64,000 nt of DNA from contig CM043966.1 of the NCBI GenBank assembly GCA_014529385.2, forward strand, positions 109,474,808 through 109,538,807, given 5' to 3'. The stretch is from Adiantum capillus-veneris. Taxonomy: Eukaryota; Streptophyta; Polypodiopsida; Polypodiales; Pteridaceae. This document shows positions 10,824 through 21,459 of the stretch, piece after piece; the stretch's first letter is position 1; each line of letters begins with the position of its first letter. The position numbers and the translations under genes are program-made. The notes under the pieces were generated by a model. That model made no database searches. It was not told the DNA's origin and saw only the letters and a list, made by a program, of their open reading frames with translations.

Positions 10824-12515
10824 GTGCTTATCATTGAAGGACCTATATTTGAAGATTGGAATGTTGCCTATACGGATTGGCAACGACGTGATAAAGCAGC
10901 TCGTCGGTATATTCTTTCTGCTCTTACTGATTTCCTTTTGCTTGATATGTATGAACTGCCTACTTCCCACGACGTATGGAAGTACCTTATTGCAAACTTT
11001 CAGAAGAAATCTGTTACAGAAATACTTTATTTGAGAGGGTTGCTTAACAAGTTACAATATGAAGTTGGTACTGCCATGACGGGACATATTGAATCTTTCA
11101 AATCTATTATTAATCAACTTGCTGCTGTCGGTGATCCTGTTCCACAAAAGCAACTGATTACACTTCTCCTTGATACGGTGAAGGACTCTTCTTATGATAA
11201 CATTGTTACTATTCTCTCGAATAAAGATGGTCTTGATTTCGACCAAGCCTGCATGTCTTTAATTGAATACTCTCAACGTCAAGAACGTCGGAATGCTGGT
11301 CACGATATTGCTATGATTTCACAAGAGGAAACTGAGTCACAACAGATGGAACGTGCTTTTTATGCTCGAAGGTGTCCATTTCAACAAGGAAACCGCAGAG
11401 GTGGCCGTCGCGATAATATTTTCTCTCGTCTCAAATTTCCTAATAAGCAATGTTCTTACTGCAACAGAAATGGCCATACTGAAGATGATTGTTGGGCACA
11501 TCAATATGATGAACACAATATTACCACAAAACAACCACGTTTATCTAGAGACTCTTCTTCTTCTTCTTGTGAATATTGTGAACGATCTGATCATCCCACT
11601 CATATGTGCTATAAGCATCAATTCGACACAGATCATAATAGAGCATATGCTACTGAACATGGAAACAACATTGTACCAGAAACAAGCTACGTCCTATGTT
11701 CAGATGCTCCAGACAGAATACTTCATGTACGTGATGGATCACTTTTTATTGTCGATTCTGGTGCTACAGGAAATATGACATATCAGTCTAAGTGGCTCCA
11801 TAACTATCATCCACTGTCAGTACAACGTGTTGTTTATCTTGCTGATGATACTACTTGTCAAGTAAAGGGTATTGGAGACTTATATCTTGGTACCTTATCT
11901 CCTTCCACTCAAATTTTACGAGGAGTATTACATATACCAGATCTTCAACGTAATCTTCGTTCAGTTGCTAGACTTGTTGATCTTGGTCTGTTTGTTGGAT
12001 TTGATCATACCGAATGCCGAATTGAGAAAGATGGACAGACTATAGCCACTGCTACTCGAAACGGTAATTTGTTTGAACTCTCTCTCAACCGATGCTGTAG
12101 CAAATATAGTCACTTCTCTCAATGTGATCATGATGGCAAAGTATGGCATCATCGTTTTGTTCATGCTGATTTCTCAAAACTCCTTCATCTTCAACGTCGT
12201 GATCTTGTTCATGGCATGGGAATTTGTGAATTTTGTGCTCTTGGGAAACACAATCGTAAACCCTTTCCTCTTTCAAATACAACTCATTCTCATGACATAT
12301 TGGATCTTGTTCATACTGATATATGTGGACCTCTACCTTCTTCGAGATCACAATATCGCGACTTCATTAATTTCATTGATGATTTCTCAAGGTATACGAC
12401 TATATTTCTACTTAGACAAAAATCTGAAGCCTTATTTGTTTTCAAACAATTCCACAAGGCTGCGAAACTTCAAACTGGTCGTCGCCTTAAGAAGCTAAAC
12501 ACGAACAAAGCTTGA
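10824..12515 (+). CDS. Copia-A gag-protease-integrase N-terminal polyprotein
   Basis: A 563-codon open frame. Residues 1-190 are a UBN2-type gag region. Two zinc knuckles follow: CSYCNRNGHTEDDC (about 210-223) and CEYCERSDHPTHMC (about 249-262). The aspartic protease motif FIVDSGATGNMT is near 309-320. The pre-integrase HHCC zinc region (WHHRFVHADF ... CEFCALGK) is near 438-475. The integrase starts with LVHTDICGP (first catalytic Asp) and FIDDFSRY. After about residue 555 the frame runs into a junction and stops. The second Asp and the Glu of the DDE triad are missing through deletion. Gag may begin upstream in another frame near 10750. Two knuckles instead of one is a notable feature. Gag and protease could still be made. 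Confidence 0.9.
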   Translation: MLIIEGPIFEDWNVAYTDWQRRDKAARRYILSALTDFLLLDMYELPTSHDVWKYLIANFQKKSVTEILYLRGLLNKLQYEVGTAMTGHIESFKSIINQLAAVGDPVPQKQLITLLLDTVKDSSYDNIVTILSNKDGLDFDQACMSLIEYSQRQERRNAGHDIAMISQEETESQQMERAFYARRCPFQQGNRRGGRRDNIFSRLKFPNKQCSYCNRNGHTEDDCWAHQYDEHNITTKQPRLSRDSSSSSCEYCERSDHPTHMCYKHQFDTDHNRAYATEHGNNIVPETSYVLCSDAPDRILHVRDGSLFIVDSGATGNMTYQSKWLHNYHPLSVQRVVYLADDTTCQVKGIGDLYLGTLSPSTQILRGVLHIPDLQRNLRSVARLVDLGLFVGFDHTECRIEKDGQTIATATRNGNLFELSLNRCCSKYSHFSQCDHDGKVWHHRFVHADFSKLLHLQRRDLVHGMGICEFCALGKHNRKPFPLSNTTHSHDILDLVHTDICGPLPSSRSQYRDFINFIDDFSRYTTIFLLRQKSEALFVFKQFHKAAKLQTGRRLKKLNTNKA

Positions 12516-13431
12516 TGCTCCTGGTCTTAAAGTTAGTTTTATTGGATATTCTGACACTTCCAAAGGCTACAAATTCTATGACCCTTCCTCCAAGAAAGTA
12601 ATTGTGAATCGTGATGTTACTTTTAACGAACAGCTTATGGAAGGCTCATGGTCCATGGATGATTCTGATGATTCTAAATCATTGCTTCAGGCTTTTCCAT
12701 TTCTTTCAGAAGATGAAACTCTTCCTATAGAGCAACTTTCCTCTTCACAACCATCCATTCCAAATGTTGCCAATGATGATATTAATATTTTTGTTGATCT
12801 GCCTATTGATTTTGAACATGGCTCATGTCATGTTTATGATGACGATATTGCTGATAATGCTTTTTCTACTTCTGAAGATCCTGTTACTTATGATGAAGCT
12901 ATCTCTTCACCACAAAAGGATCAATGGCAAGAGGCTATGGAAGCAGAGTACGATTCTCTTATCTCTAAAGGTACATGGATACTAACTAAATTACCTCATG
13001 GTCGTACAACTATTAAATGTAAGTGGGTGTATAAGACAAAAGTAAAATCAGATGGATATTTTGACAAGTTCAAGGCGCGTTTAGTTACAAAAGGTTACTC
13101 CCAAGTAGCTGGTGTTGATTATCAAGAGACTTTTTCACCAGTTGTTCGCATTACAAGTGTTCGAGTTTTATTGGCATTTGCTGTTCAATTTGATTTAGAA
13201 GCTCATCAAATGGATGTGCGAACTGCTTTTCTTAATGGTGACTTGGAAGAGGAAATTTATATGGAACAACCAGAAGGGTTTGTTATTCTAGGTAAAGAAG
13301 ACCTTGTTGCTCAACTCCATAAGGCACTATATGGTCTCAAACAAGCTTACGAGACTGGTATACAAAATTTGATCTTTTTCTCACCTCTAAAGGATTCATC
13401 TCTTGCTCGTCAGACCCCAACTTATACATAA
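12516..13431 (+). pseudogene. Copia-A integrase C-terminus and RT N-terminal part
   Basis: Just after the deletion junction (about 12509-12520) the sequence resumes with APGLKVSFIGYSD and YKFYDPSSKKVIV, the C-terminal end of Copia integrases. The RT start follows (QWQEAMEAEYDSL, KCKWVYKTK, FKARLVTKGYSQ, ETFSPVVR, MDVRTAFLNGDLEEEIYMEQPEGF, LHKALYGLKQA). The open frame is 12604-13431, 275 codons. After KQA a small deletion or frameshift near 13345-13360 shifts the frame and removes the usual PRAW-type residues. The catalytic first Asp (DVRTAFLNG) is intact. Confidence 0.9.
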
Positions 13432-14453
13432 AACGCCAAGGTAACAGTTTTGTGATTCTTGCTCTTTATGTGGATGATACCATCCTTGTTTCCAATGATT
13501 TTGGATTTCTTCAACAAGTGAAAAAGTTATTGTCTTCTGCATTCGATATGGTGGATCTTGGGGAGATTCACTCTTGTCTTGGCATTCAAATCCAACGAAA
13601 CCGTACAAAAGGTATTTTATTCCTTCGACAGTCAAAGTTTATTGCAGATACTATTCAAAAATTTGGTATGGAATCTGCACATTCAGCCAACACACCTTGT
13701 CTTGCGAGCTCTACGAAGAACACTTCTGACAATGGCGGTCAACTTGTCACAAATCAACCTTATGCTAACTTGATTGGATGTCTTCAGTTTGTTGGCATGA
13801 ACACTCGTCCTGATATTCTGTTTTCTGCTAATTATCTTGGACAACATATTGCATGTCCTTCTCTTAAGCATTGGTCTGTTGCAAAGCGTGTATTGAAATA
13901 CTTGAAAGGCACTACAGATTTTGGTTATTCTATCGACGACAACTCACATCGGATTCTATGCAATCTCTTTCTCTTTTGGTTACACAAATACAGACTGGGC
14001 AAGCTCACATTTATCTATGCGATCTAGTAGTGGAAATTGCTTCTTTATAAATGGTTGTCTTGTTTCTTGGACCAGCAAGAAACAACGTTGTGTTGCAGTT
14101 TCTACGACTGAGTCAGAATATGTTGCGGCATCACTTGCAACTCGTGAGTTGATTTGGCTTCGACAAATGCTGGTTGATATTGGTCACTCTCCTCTTTCTA
14201 GCACACCCTTGCGGTGTGACAACCAAAGTGCTATTAGTCTTGCAAAAGACTATGTTCAACAAATAAGTAAAAGCACATTTCTGTCCATTATCATTATGTC
14301 AGGTATGAAGTATGCAAAGGAACCATTATGGTTGAACACTGTCCAAGTGACCAGATGATTGCAGACATTTTGACGAAAGGCCTCAATGAGTCACGTTTCA
14401 TCCTCTTGCGCTCGGAGCTTGGAGTTGCTTCAGCCTCACTCTTTCTAGATTAG
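13432..14453 (+). pseudogene. Copia-A RT C-terminal part and RNase H
   Basis: The palm motif ALYVDDTILVSND (from about 13461) gives the YVDD catalytic pair. RT continues to about 13970 (LGIQIQRN, TRPDILFSANYLGQH, RVLKYLKGT). A frameshift near 13970-13985 precedes the RNase H part: TDWASSHLSM, SWTSKKQRCVAVSTTESEYVA, LIWLRQML, RCDNQSAISLA. A second shift near 14262 precedes the tail with DQMIADILTKGL and the final TAG at 14451-14453. The fragment at 1-840 shows the undisturbed frame at the 14262 site, so that shift is private to this copy. Confidence 0.92.
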
Positions 14454-14454
14454 C

Positions 14455-14458
14455 TTCT
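14455..14458. repeat. 4-bp target-site duplication TTCT of the MITE
   Basis: TTCT at 14455-14458 and again at 14747-14750 flank the insert. The unoccupied site with a single TTCT is at 839-842 in the sibling Copia-A fragment. Confidence 0.85.
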
Positions 14459-14746
14459 GGGTGAAAGCATGTTAACCTGTCATTCTTTTTCATGTCCCGG
14501 ACAATGCTAACTAGCACAATTTTGACATATGCTAACTAGTACAATAACTTGAGCTACATCTCCAAGATCTATGACATATGATATATCAATAGAAAGCACT
14601 TGAAACAAGGAATCCAAATGTACAACCTCCAAAAAATTTTGATATTGTTTGTAAAAAATTTACCAGATGCCCAACATTTTGAAGATGTGCTAACTTGAAA
14701 CTGCTAACTAGCACAAAAAGCGCGACAGGTTAACATTCTTTCACCC
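14459..14746. mobile_element. MITE-like element with 23-bp terminal inverted repeats
   Basis: 288 bp. The ends 14459-14481 and 14724-14746 are inverted copies with one mismatch, beginning GGGTGAAAG and ending CTTTCACCC. It interrupts the region between the RNase H stop and the polypurine tract of Copia-A. The same region is continuous in the fragment at 838-1084, which proves a clean insertion. A subterminal motif GCTAACTAGCACAA occurs near both ends and in variant form inside. There is no coding capacity. Duplications of 4 bp do not match the common plant superfamilies (TA, TWA, 8 bp, 9 bp), so I leave the superfamily open. Confidence 0.9.
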
Positions 14747-14982
14747 TTCTTTGCTATTGTAATAGCTTTGTACATATGACATTGTAATCTTTTAGGTACC
14801 ATGCACTATGCACACTCCACATTTGCACATTTTGATATCTAAGTCACTTGAATATTTGTACATAGATGCACAATTCACTTTCACATCATCACCGCTGGTT
14901 CATATTTTCACATTGTATAGGGGCTTGGGTTTTTCCCTTGAACTCCCAAGGGTTTTTTCATCGAAAGCTAGAGACCTTTGTT

Positions 14983-14993
14983 TGAGTGGGGGG
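14983..14993 (+). other. Polypurine tract of Copia-A
   Basis: GAGTGGGGGG-like purine run ending directly at the 3' LTR start, where plus-strand DNA synthesis is primed. Confidence 0.85.
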
Positions 14994-15136
14994 TGTTGGA
15001 GCTATATATGGCTCACTCTATTGAACTTGGTCTCACCTATATATTTGTATCTCGTCCTCAATATGAATCAGTCTTTGGGAGTGTATATGGTGTGTCTCTT
15101 GTCTCGTCTCTCTCTCTTTCTCTCTACATCTCAACA
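14994..15136 (+). repeat. 3' LTR of Copia-A
   Basis: 143 bp, TGTTGG to CTCAACA, two C/T differences from the 5' LTR. TGGGC follows at 15137-15141. Confidence 0.96.
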
Positions 15137-15141
15137 TGGGC

Positions 15142-16605
15142 TTTGGAGTAAACATGGTCCTTTTTGTTCAAACATTAATGGGCAATGCATGTGCTAGATT
15201 ATCTCTGAATGGCTCTCTGTCCGATGTGTTCAACCTTGCCAGGTCGGTGAGACAGGGTTGTCCTCTTGCCCCTCTTCTGTTTGCCATTGTAACTGACTCT
15301 CTGAAGTGCTTAGTAAAAGACAGGATGTCTAGGGGTCTCATCAAAGGCATTACCATCCCGGTCTTGGAGGATCAGCAATGCCTTTCACAATTTGCTAATG
15401 ATACCAATGACTTTCTTCCAGGGAGGATTCACCTCTTGCCGAATTTTGGGCGGTCATGAACATCTTTTGTCTTGCCGCGGGCTTCAAAGTTAATCACAAC
15501 AAAATTGGGATCTTCTCCCAGTCCCCCCTTCCCGATTGGGTGGCCCGGGCTGGCTGTAAAACCATCAAGGAAGGGGAAATCTTCAGGTTGCTTGGTATCC
15601 CTATGGGCTTCACTGTCTCACTCAAAGCTAGATGGGACTGGGTGTGTGATAACTTCCAGTCCAAACTCAACAGGTGGATTGGCATTTAGCACTCACTGGC
15701 TGGAAGAGTGGTAGTCATTTACCATTTTCTGAATGCATATGTTTTGTTCTTCTTCGGGTGTTGGAGGCCTACTGCGTGCCATCTTAGTCGGATCACCAAA
15801 ATCTGCAGAAACTTCTTGTGGGCAGGAGACCCCTTTGCTAAGAAAACCTCTAAGGTTGCTTGGGACATTTGTACTCTCCCCAAAGAGAAAGGTGGGCTGG
15901 GCATTCAAAACCTTAGTATTATAGCTGATAAAATGGCTTTCAAGTTGGTCATTGCTGCTCTACTCCACCCTACAGAGGAATGGTCAAGGCTCCTGTTTAG
16001 GAAAGCTGCCAGGTTCTGCTTGGCAGAGCATAAAGGCTAGGCCCATATTCCCACCTCAGTGCTCTTTTTTGGCAGCAGGGCCATTCTCTCAACAGGGTCT
16101 GATCTGTTAAGGTCCATCGTCCAAGCTTGGAATAGGCACAGGGCTGATCTCTGATTGAATGCGCCCTCTAATCACAAGTACTCTATCCCCCCGAACGACT
16201 CCATTTGGTGGTCATGCCTAGATGTTCCCCCCTTACCACAGTCAGTTTTTCGAAGGGCTCTCAGCCTCCACAAAAAAGGTCTCAAAACCTGGGCCCAACT
16301 TTGGGACCCTATCAATAGGTGTTGGCTGGATGAGATCCAATTGGCCCTTAAGTTCAGAATTAAGCACTCGGATCTCTAGCTTATCTGAGCCAGGACGCGG
16401 GTGTTTCCTTCCCTTCTTACTTGGACCCTCCAGGATCCCCTTCCTCTTGACACTCAGGCTTTTCTCTCAGTGGGGCAATTTAAACTCCTTAACCCTGTAT
16501 GGGCTTTTACCTCTAGAGATGGCTCCATCCCATGTACTTTAAATAAACGAAGGCAGGTGAGTTACTCCCCGAAACAGTGGGAATTCAAATTCTCTCACAT
16601 ATGGG
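15142..16605 (+). pseudogene. LINE-1 ORF2, RT palm/thumb and C-terminal part
   Basis: Continuation of the RT interrupted at 7699. 15136-15459 reads GNACARLSLNGS, SVRQGCPLAPLLFAI and FANDTNDF. The last is the palm box, normally FADDT, with the first Asp of the catalytic pair changed to Asn. The thumb region lies in 15708-16040 (FLWAGDPFAKKTSKVAWD, PKEKGGLGIQN). Degraded C-terminal sequence runs to about 16605. Frames change at about 15455, 15690 and 16040, so it is nonfunctional even without the Copia insertion. No clear poly(A) tail was found at the 3' end. Confidence 0.9.
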
Positions 16606-16795
16606 CCTGGTCCAACTTGCCATAACCTGTGAGATAGAGGAATGAGAGGAAGAGAGCTACTATGTATGCACAAAATTGAGCAAGAGAGGGAGGAATATGT
16701 ACTGTCTAGCCATACCCATGATCCCATGAGAGAGAGAGAGAGAGAGAGTTGCTCTGTTTTTTACAAGACAGAGAGGGAGAGAGAGCGGTATAAAA
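16606..16795. repeat. GA-rich repeat, second copy
   Basis: Aligns with 3405-3603. It directly follows the last LINE-1 coding sequence. It may be the LINE-1 3' untranslated region or unrelated flanking repeat. Confidence 0.8.
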
Positions 16796-16799
16796 TATT

Positions 16800-17825
16800 G
16801 TTTTTGTTTATGCATATTCATACATGTTTATAGACAAGCACATATAGGGATATCTTTTTGGGCATGTTATGGCATAACATAGCATCAACAAAAGAACTTT
16901 GCATCCATGTATTTATACACTATAAAAAATCTAGCACCATCATCATATCTACTCATGTTTATGCACATCCATGCATATGGCCGCAGGCCCTACATATTCA
17001 GTAGGTTTTCTAGCAATGGGGGTCCACTCATAGGCCCCTTTGCATAAATAACGGCTGCCCATCAAGGAACTAAAAGGCAAAGCCGTGCCAAGGAGGCAGG
17101 GGCCAATGAGGGAATGTAGCCTCGTCATCAAATCTTTTCTACCTCACCCATTTAATGTACTGAATTTTCACTACCATGTCTTGTAAAAATATTTCCTCTC
17201 CATCTCATCACCTCTCTCTAAACTCTTTTTCAAATAAGGGGTCTAGGAGGTTGAGAGTGACTCATGTCACATTTCAACAAGTGGGGGCTAGAAATTGTCA
17301 TTTTCTAGTTAAAGTATATTTTATTCCTAAGCTAACTTAGTGCTAAGCCAGATTTTTCCTAATCTTGCTTGGAGAAAAAGCATAAATACCCACCCTAGCC
17401 TCGTATTTGGGGTTCCTCATTCTTGGTGAAGAGATCTAAGCACAAGCCTTTACATTAGGGAGTTCTCTCTAAGTTGTTTGCAAGCAAACCGTAGCATTAG
17501 TCCCTCACCTTTCACAAGAGCAACCCATAACCCTTGAGGTCTCATGACCATAACTATCTATCTCTCACTCAAACCACCCCTTCCGCACTTCCATCCCACC
17601 TTAGGATGACCCACCATATGCCTTCATCTTCTCTTGCATTTACCCCCAAGCTTCGCCCACACCCCATTCTCTACATTTACCATACATTTAGTCTACCACT
17701 CCATTAACCACCGTGCACACATTGCCCACATAAAGCCACATTACAATCCACCTGTATCCCTCCTTCAAGGGATTTTAAGTTGTAAATAGACGTCGACAAC
17801 ATTTGAGGCCTCGAAAATTAACACA
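16800..17825. other. Unassigned stretch, LTR-like promoter remnant
   Basis: No coding signal. 17330-17560 has CATAAATACCC followed by leader-like sequence, similar in style to an LTR promoter, but no boundaries or second copy were found. Confidence 0.4.
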
Positions 17826-17829
17826 GTTT

Positions 17830-18112
17830 ACACCTAAAACATCTATTTTATATTTGCTTTTTTTTTCTATCAGTTATTTTGATTTTGTGTGTTGTTAGTT
17901 GTTTCATGGCTGCTATGCAGATAACTCCTCATTTGTAAATTTAGCATAGTTCTAACCTTGTGCTATCTATGTCTTATCCAGTTTTCTTTAAAAAAATAAA
18001 ATAAAAATTATTGTGAATCTAGTATACCCTATGCAAGGAGTTGTCGTATGCTAATGTATCGCTTGAGTTTTGAATGCACGAGAGTGCTATTTAACTTGCC
18101 CTATAGTACATT
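17830..18112. repeat. Left half of an old repeat split by LINE-2
   Basis: Aligns with about 49775-50045. The second half of the same repeat is at 29987-30340. Together they match the uninterrupted copy at about 49775-50235. Confidence 0.88.
18099..18112. repeat. 14-bp target-site duplication of LINE-2, left copy
   Basis: CCCTATAGTACATT here and at 29987-30000, identical over 14 bp. The homologous single-copy site is near 50040-50055 (CCCTATAATACAT). A length of 14 bp is typical of LINE insertions. Confidence 0.93.
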
Positions 18113-18416
18113 CTTTTTTTTTAATAGCAAAACTCACATTTGTGAGTGAATTATATTGATCATCTAAAAGAATTACAAGGACTTGCCATGCTCGTGTCGA
18201 GCCATGACATCATCCAGAGACCATACTTATATCGGCTATCTGGGAGCCACCCCTAACGACCTGCCCCCTTGCCCTTGATACACAAGGTTAATCATCATGT
18301 TCTTCACAAATCTTCTGTTTTCAAGATTTTCCCCTTTCCTAAGCATTCCACTGACAACAAGGCACATGTAACCCTAGACCAATCATCAGAGTTTTGCTTG
18401 CGCCCAAGCGTCCATA

Positions 18417-18740
18417 TTAGCACTCTACTTTCTTGTATAAAATTTGTGAAGGTTGCCACCTCAGGAACTCCTTCAAACACACGCGGTTCCTTGTTTGCCA
18501 TACATTATGTAAAAAGAAGTATCTGATAGCTTGAGTGCAGACGAGGAGGACAGGACTACCCAAGTTCTTACCTCCAAGGAGTAAATCAGTCTTGAAAAAA
18601 CCAATTTTCCATGTTCTTTGGACCCACTTGCATATTTTATCGGTAAGGCATCTGATAGCTGGGCATTCCATAAATAGGTGGGCCAGATCTTCACTAGCCA
18701 ACGTGCACCCCAGACATCGATCTGTCCCTATCCCTCTCTC
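18417..18740 (-). pseudogene. LINE-2 ORF2, C-terminal zinc-binding region (zf-RVT)
   Basis: Minus-strand reading gives RCLGCTLASEDLAHLFMECP, a C-x2-C-x7-H-x4-C arrangement typical of the zinc region at the end of plant LINE polymerases, followed by WVQRTWKIGFF and a tail to about 18417. Stops lie upstream near 18745. It is thought to help bind RNA or target DNA. It is separated from the RT part by about 480 bp of degraded sequence. Confidence 0.85.
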
Positions 18741-19221
18741 CTAAATTTTCACCCCCGTCAGAAGAAAACCCCTAATTACTTTCCATAGAAATACCTTCAT
18801 GTGATGCGGAATCTTTGGCGCCCAGATGTTCTCCATTATTTGCCCCCACCTTTCCTCCGACCATTGTTTCTTCCATATCTTGTTAAGGGGGACTAGACCA
18901 ATTCTTCTTTAGCATCATTGTATGGTAATTGCCTTTAGAATAAGGTTTCTATAAGAGGCTGCTTTCGAGCCATTTCCAGGCATTCCAGTCAAAACTCTGA
19001 GTCACAGATTGGCATCACTCCACTAGCTCTTATATCACTTTGTTGACTAGCAAAACCTCCAGGCTATTAAGTTGGAATTGGGTTACCAGAATTTCTGTGG
19101 TTTTCCAACTCTTGCTATCACTATCCCAGAAGTGCCTGAGTCAGTTTAGACCCTTATTATTCAGTTTCCTGGCTATTTCTATCCAATAGGGATTTTGCGC
19201 CAGATCTACAACTTTGGAAAG

Positions 19222-19830
19222 CTAGGGGGACCAATGCAGAATGGAGTTCTTGAAGTATATGGTTTCTTCCCCCCACTTTAGGACTCCCGCTGCTTTGTTG
19301 CATTTCCTTACCAATTCCCCTGAGCCGCCCCCCAGACTTAGGGTAGCCCACGTCGAGGCTAATAGTTTGTCATGAACCTCTACCCCTCTCCACTTTCCTC
19401 CTTTCGAACCAAGTTTAGTTGCTTCTAGCATATCTCTGATCATGATAGCCCAACCTTCATCTTGTTTAGACAAAGAGACTACAAATTTGGCACAACAAGC
19501 TTCTGCATAGGCCACAGGGTTGAGAATTCCGAGGCCTCCTTGATTTACTAGTCGAGCGGCTGACTCCCAACAGGCCCATTGCCATGGCTTGAAGGACTTT
19601 GTGTTATTTTTCCATAAGAACCTTTTTACCGGTTTTAAGAACTCTTTTGAGTGACACTTAGCCTTCTTGAGAAGCGGGCTAGTGAAGGCAATATACGGGA
19701 GCATAAAGGCATTAATCACTTTTATCCGACTTGGAAATAGTAGAAGATTATACTCCCACCTACTCATTTTTGTTTTTATTTTTTCTAGGACCCACTTACA
19801 CATTTTTTTGTGAGTTACGTCCGCCCCCAA
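19222..19830 (-). pseudogene. LINE-2 ORF2, RT thumb/connection part
   Basis: A 202-codon open frame on minus: WVLEKIKTKMSRWEYNLLLF, FLWKNNTKSF, WQWACWESAARLVNQGGLGI and NPVAYAEACCAKFVV. These correspond to the thumb and following region of plant L1-type RT (the FLW...GGLGI signature). The frame continues from the palm block at 19948-20355 only through shifts and stops in 19830-19948. Confidence 0.88.
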
Positions 19831-19947
19831 GGGGGCCCCAAGATGTCTGAAAATATTCCCTTTTGTGACAATCTCCCCCGACTAGTTGGAAGGGTCAAAT
19901 GAGTCATGTTCTGATAGGGATATCAGCCTTGACTTCTCTATATTACA

Positions 19948-20355
19948 CTAGAATCTTGAAGCTACCGAGAACATTTGCACAATCTCCAGAGCTTTCTTGA
20001 TGACCTGGGGACGCACCTTCAAGAACATGAGAGAATCGTCTGCAAACATTCTTGCAAGTAGTTGGTTGTTTCCTGGTAGATCCAAGCCTTGCAATTCCCT
20101 AGGCTCAGCACAAGCTTCGAGCGTCATGATTAAAGGATGTGAACCTATGCCAAAAAGCAGGGGTGCTAGAGGGAATCCCTGCTTAATAGACCTTTTGACC
20201 TCAAAAGAGCCCACTATTCTATCGTTAAATAGGAGCTTTGAGTGGCTACCATGCCCTAGTGCATGAATAAGACGACATAGGCGAAGCCCAAAGCCCAGAT
20301 CTTCCATTACTGCTTCTATATATGTCCATGTTATTCTATCATAAGCCTTACCCAA
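19948..20355 (-). pseudogene. LINE-2 ORF2, RT palm
   Basis: 136-codon minus-strand frame with GKAYDRITWTYIEAVMEDLGF (first palm motif, catalytic Asp replaced by Gly in GKAYDR), SIKQGFPLAPLLF and MFADDSLMFLK, the intact F-A-D-D catalytic box. Degenerate fingers sequence continues to about 20870 through several stops. The open catalytic box and multiple breaks elsewhere indicate moderate age. Confidence 0.9.
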
Positions 20356-21459
20356 GTCTAGCTACAACAAAATGCACTCTTTCTTTGTGAAAGTTGCATA
20401 TTCAATATCTACCATTGCTGCCAAGATGTTATCATAGATGGACCTTCCTTTGATGAACCCATGTTGATGGGGAGATATGATCTTGTTAAGAAAGGGGGAT
20501 AGTCTGAGGGCTACTGCCTTGGCAACATTTTTTTAGGCCACCGTCATCATCGTTATAGGGCACCAATGTTTCAACTGAGAACAACAAAACTATTTGGGGA
20601 TGGGTTTGATAAGACCTCTCTTTACACTTATCTCCAGCGACTCTTCGATAATGGCTTTGTTGGCCAAACGTGTGACTAGGGCCTTCAAATCATACCAAAA
20701 TTCTCTAAAGAATTTTGTCGTCATACTATCCCAACTAGGGGACTTCTCCTTGGCAAGGGCTTCCAATGCTAGTGAACATTCGTCTTTGGAAAATGCCCCT
20801 TCCAGGATATTAGCTTCTAGCTGGGAATCTTCTTCTCGACACTCTGAAGTAAGGTCCTTCTAGCTTCATCTACTTCTTAGGACTGGATTTTTGGTCGTCC
20901 AATGATCTGGCTAAAATAGTTCAACATCCGACCGCCCATCTCATCTTGGTTAAGAATTCTTATCTCTTTCTCATCATAGAGCGAGTGGACATGGCCCTGA
21001 CTCTTCTTGATTTTTAAAGCCCTTAAAAATTGAGTTTGATTAGAGGTTTCAGGTTGTAGAAAAGTCTCCCTAGAGAGAATCCTTGCCTTTTTGATATCTG
21101 CTAGTTACTCATTAGCCAGTCAAGATTTGGCATCAAGTCATTGCTTGTTCTCGTCCTCAGTAGCAAGCCCATTTGCTTTTGTGGAGGTAAGCTGTTGTAC
21201 CTCACCTGTAAGATGAAGAAAGTGCACCTCCCTATATGTTTTAAATCGGGCGTCCAAATTTTTGATTGCTTTCTAACTACTTTGAGCAAATAGGTCCCAC
21301 ACATTGTGTTTGTTGAGATCGACATCTTTTCTAAGCTTACCCAATGCTCTCTTGGTTAGATTCCTGAAAAGAGGGTCGTTCAATAGGTGTGCCCCTGTAA
21401 CTAGTAGTTTTTTCCTACCTCCTGGGGTTTGATCCTCCTCTTTATTCTTCTTAAAATGT

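Larger units (their letters stand above)
7700..15136 (+). mobile_element. Complete Copia-family LTR retrotransposon (Copia-A)
   Basis: 7437-bp element bounded by 143-bp LTRs and TGGGC duplications, inserted in the RT gene of LINE-1. Order: 5' LTR, Met-tRNA primer site, leader of about 2.9 kb, gag, protease, integrase start, RT, RNase H, G-rich polypurine tract, 3' LTR. That is the Copia order (integrase before RT). The integrase core is deleted and RT/RNase H carry frameshifts, so the copy is not autonomous. The LTRs differ at only two of 143 positions, both C in the 5' LTR and T in the 3' LTR, so the insertion is fairly recent. A MITE-like insert lies before the 3' LTR. Confidence 0.96.

Noticed and set aside
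14983-15197. 129-codon ORF spanning the Copia-A 3' LTR
   Set aside because: Runs through polypurine tract, LTR and into LINE-1; the same words in all LTR copies produce it by chance.
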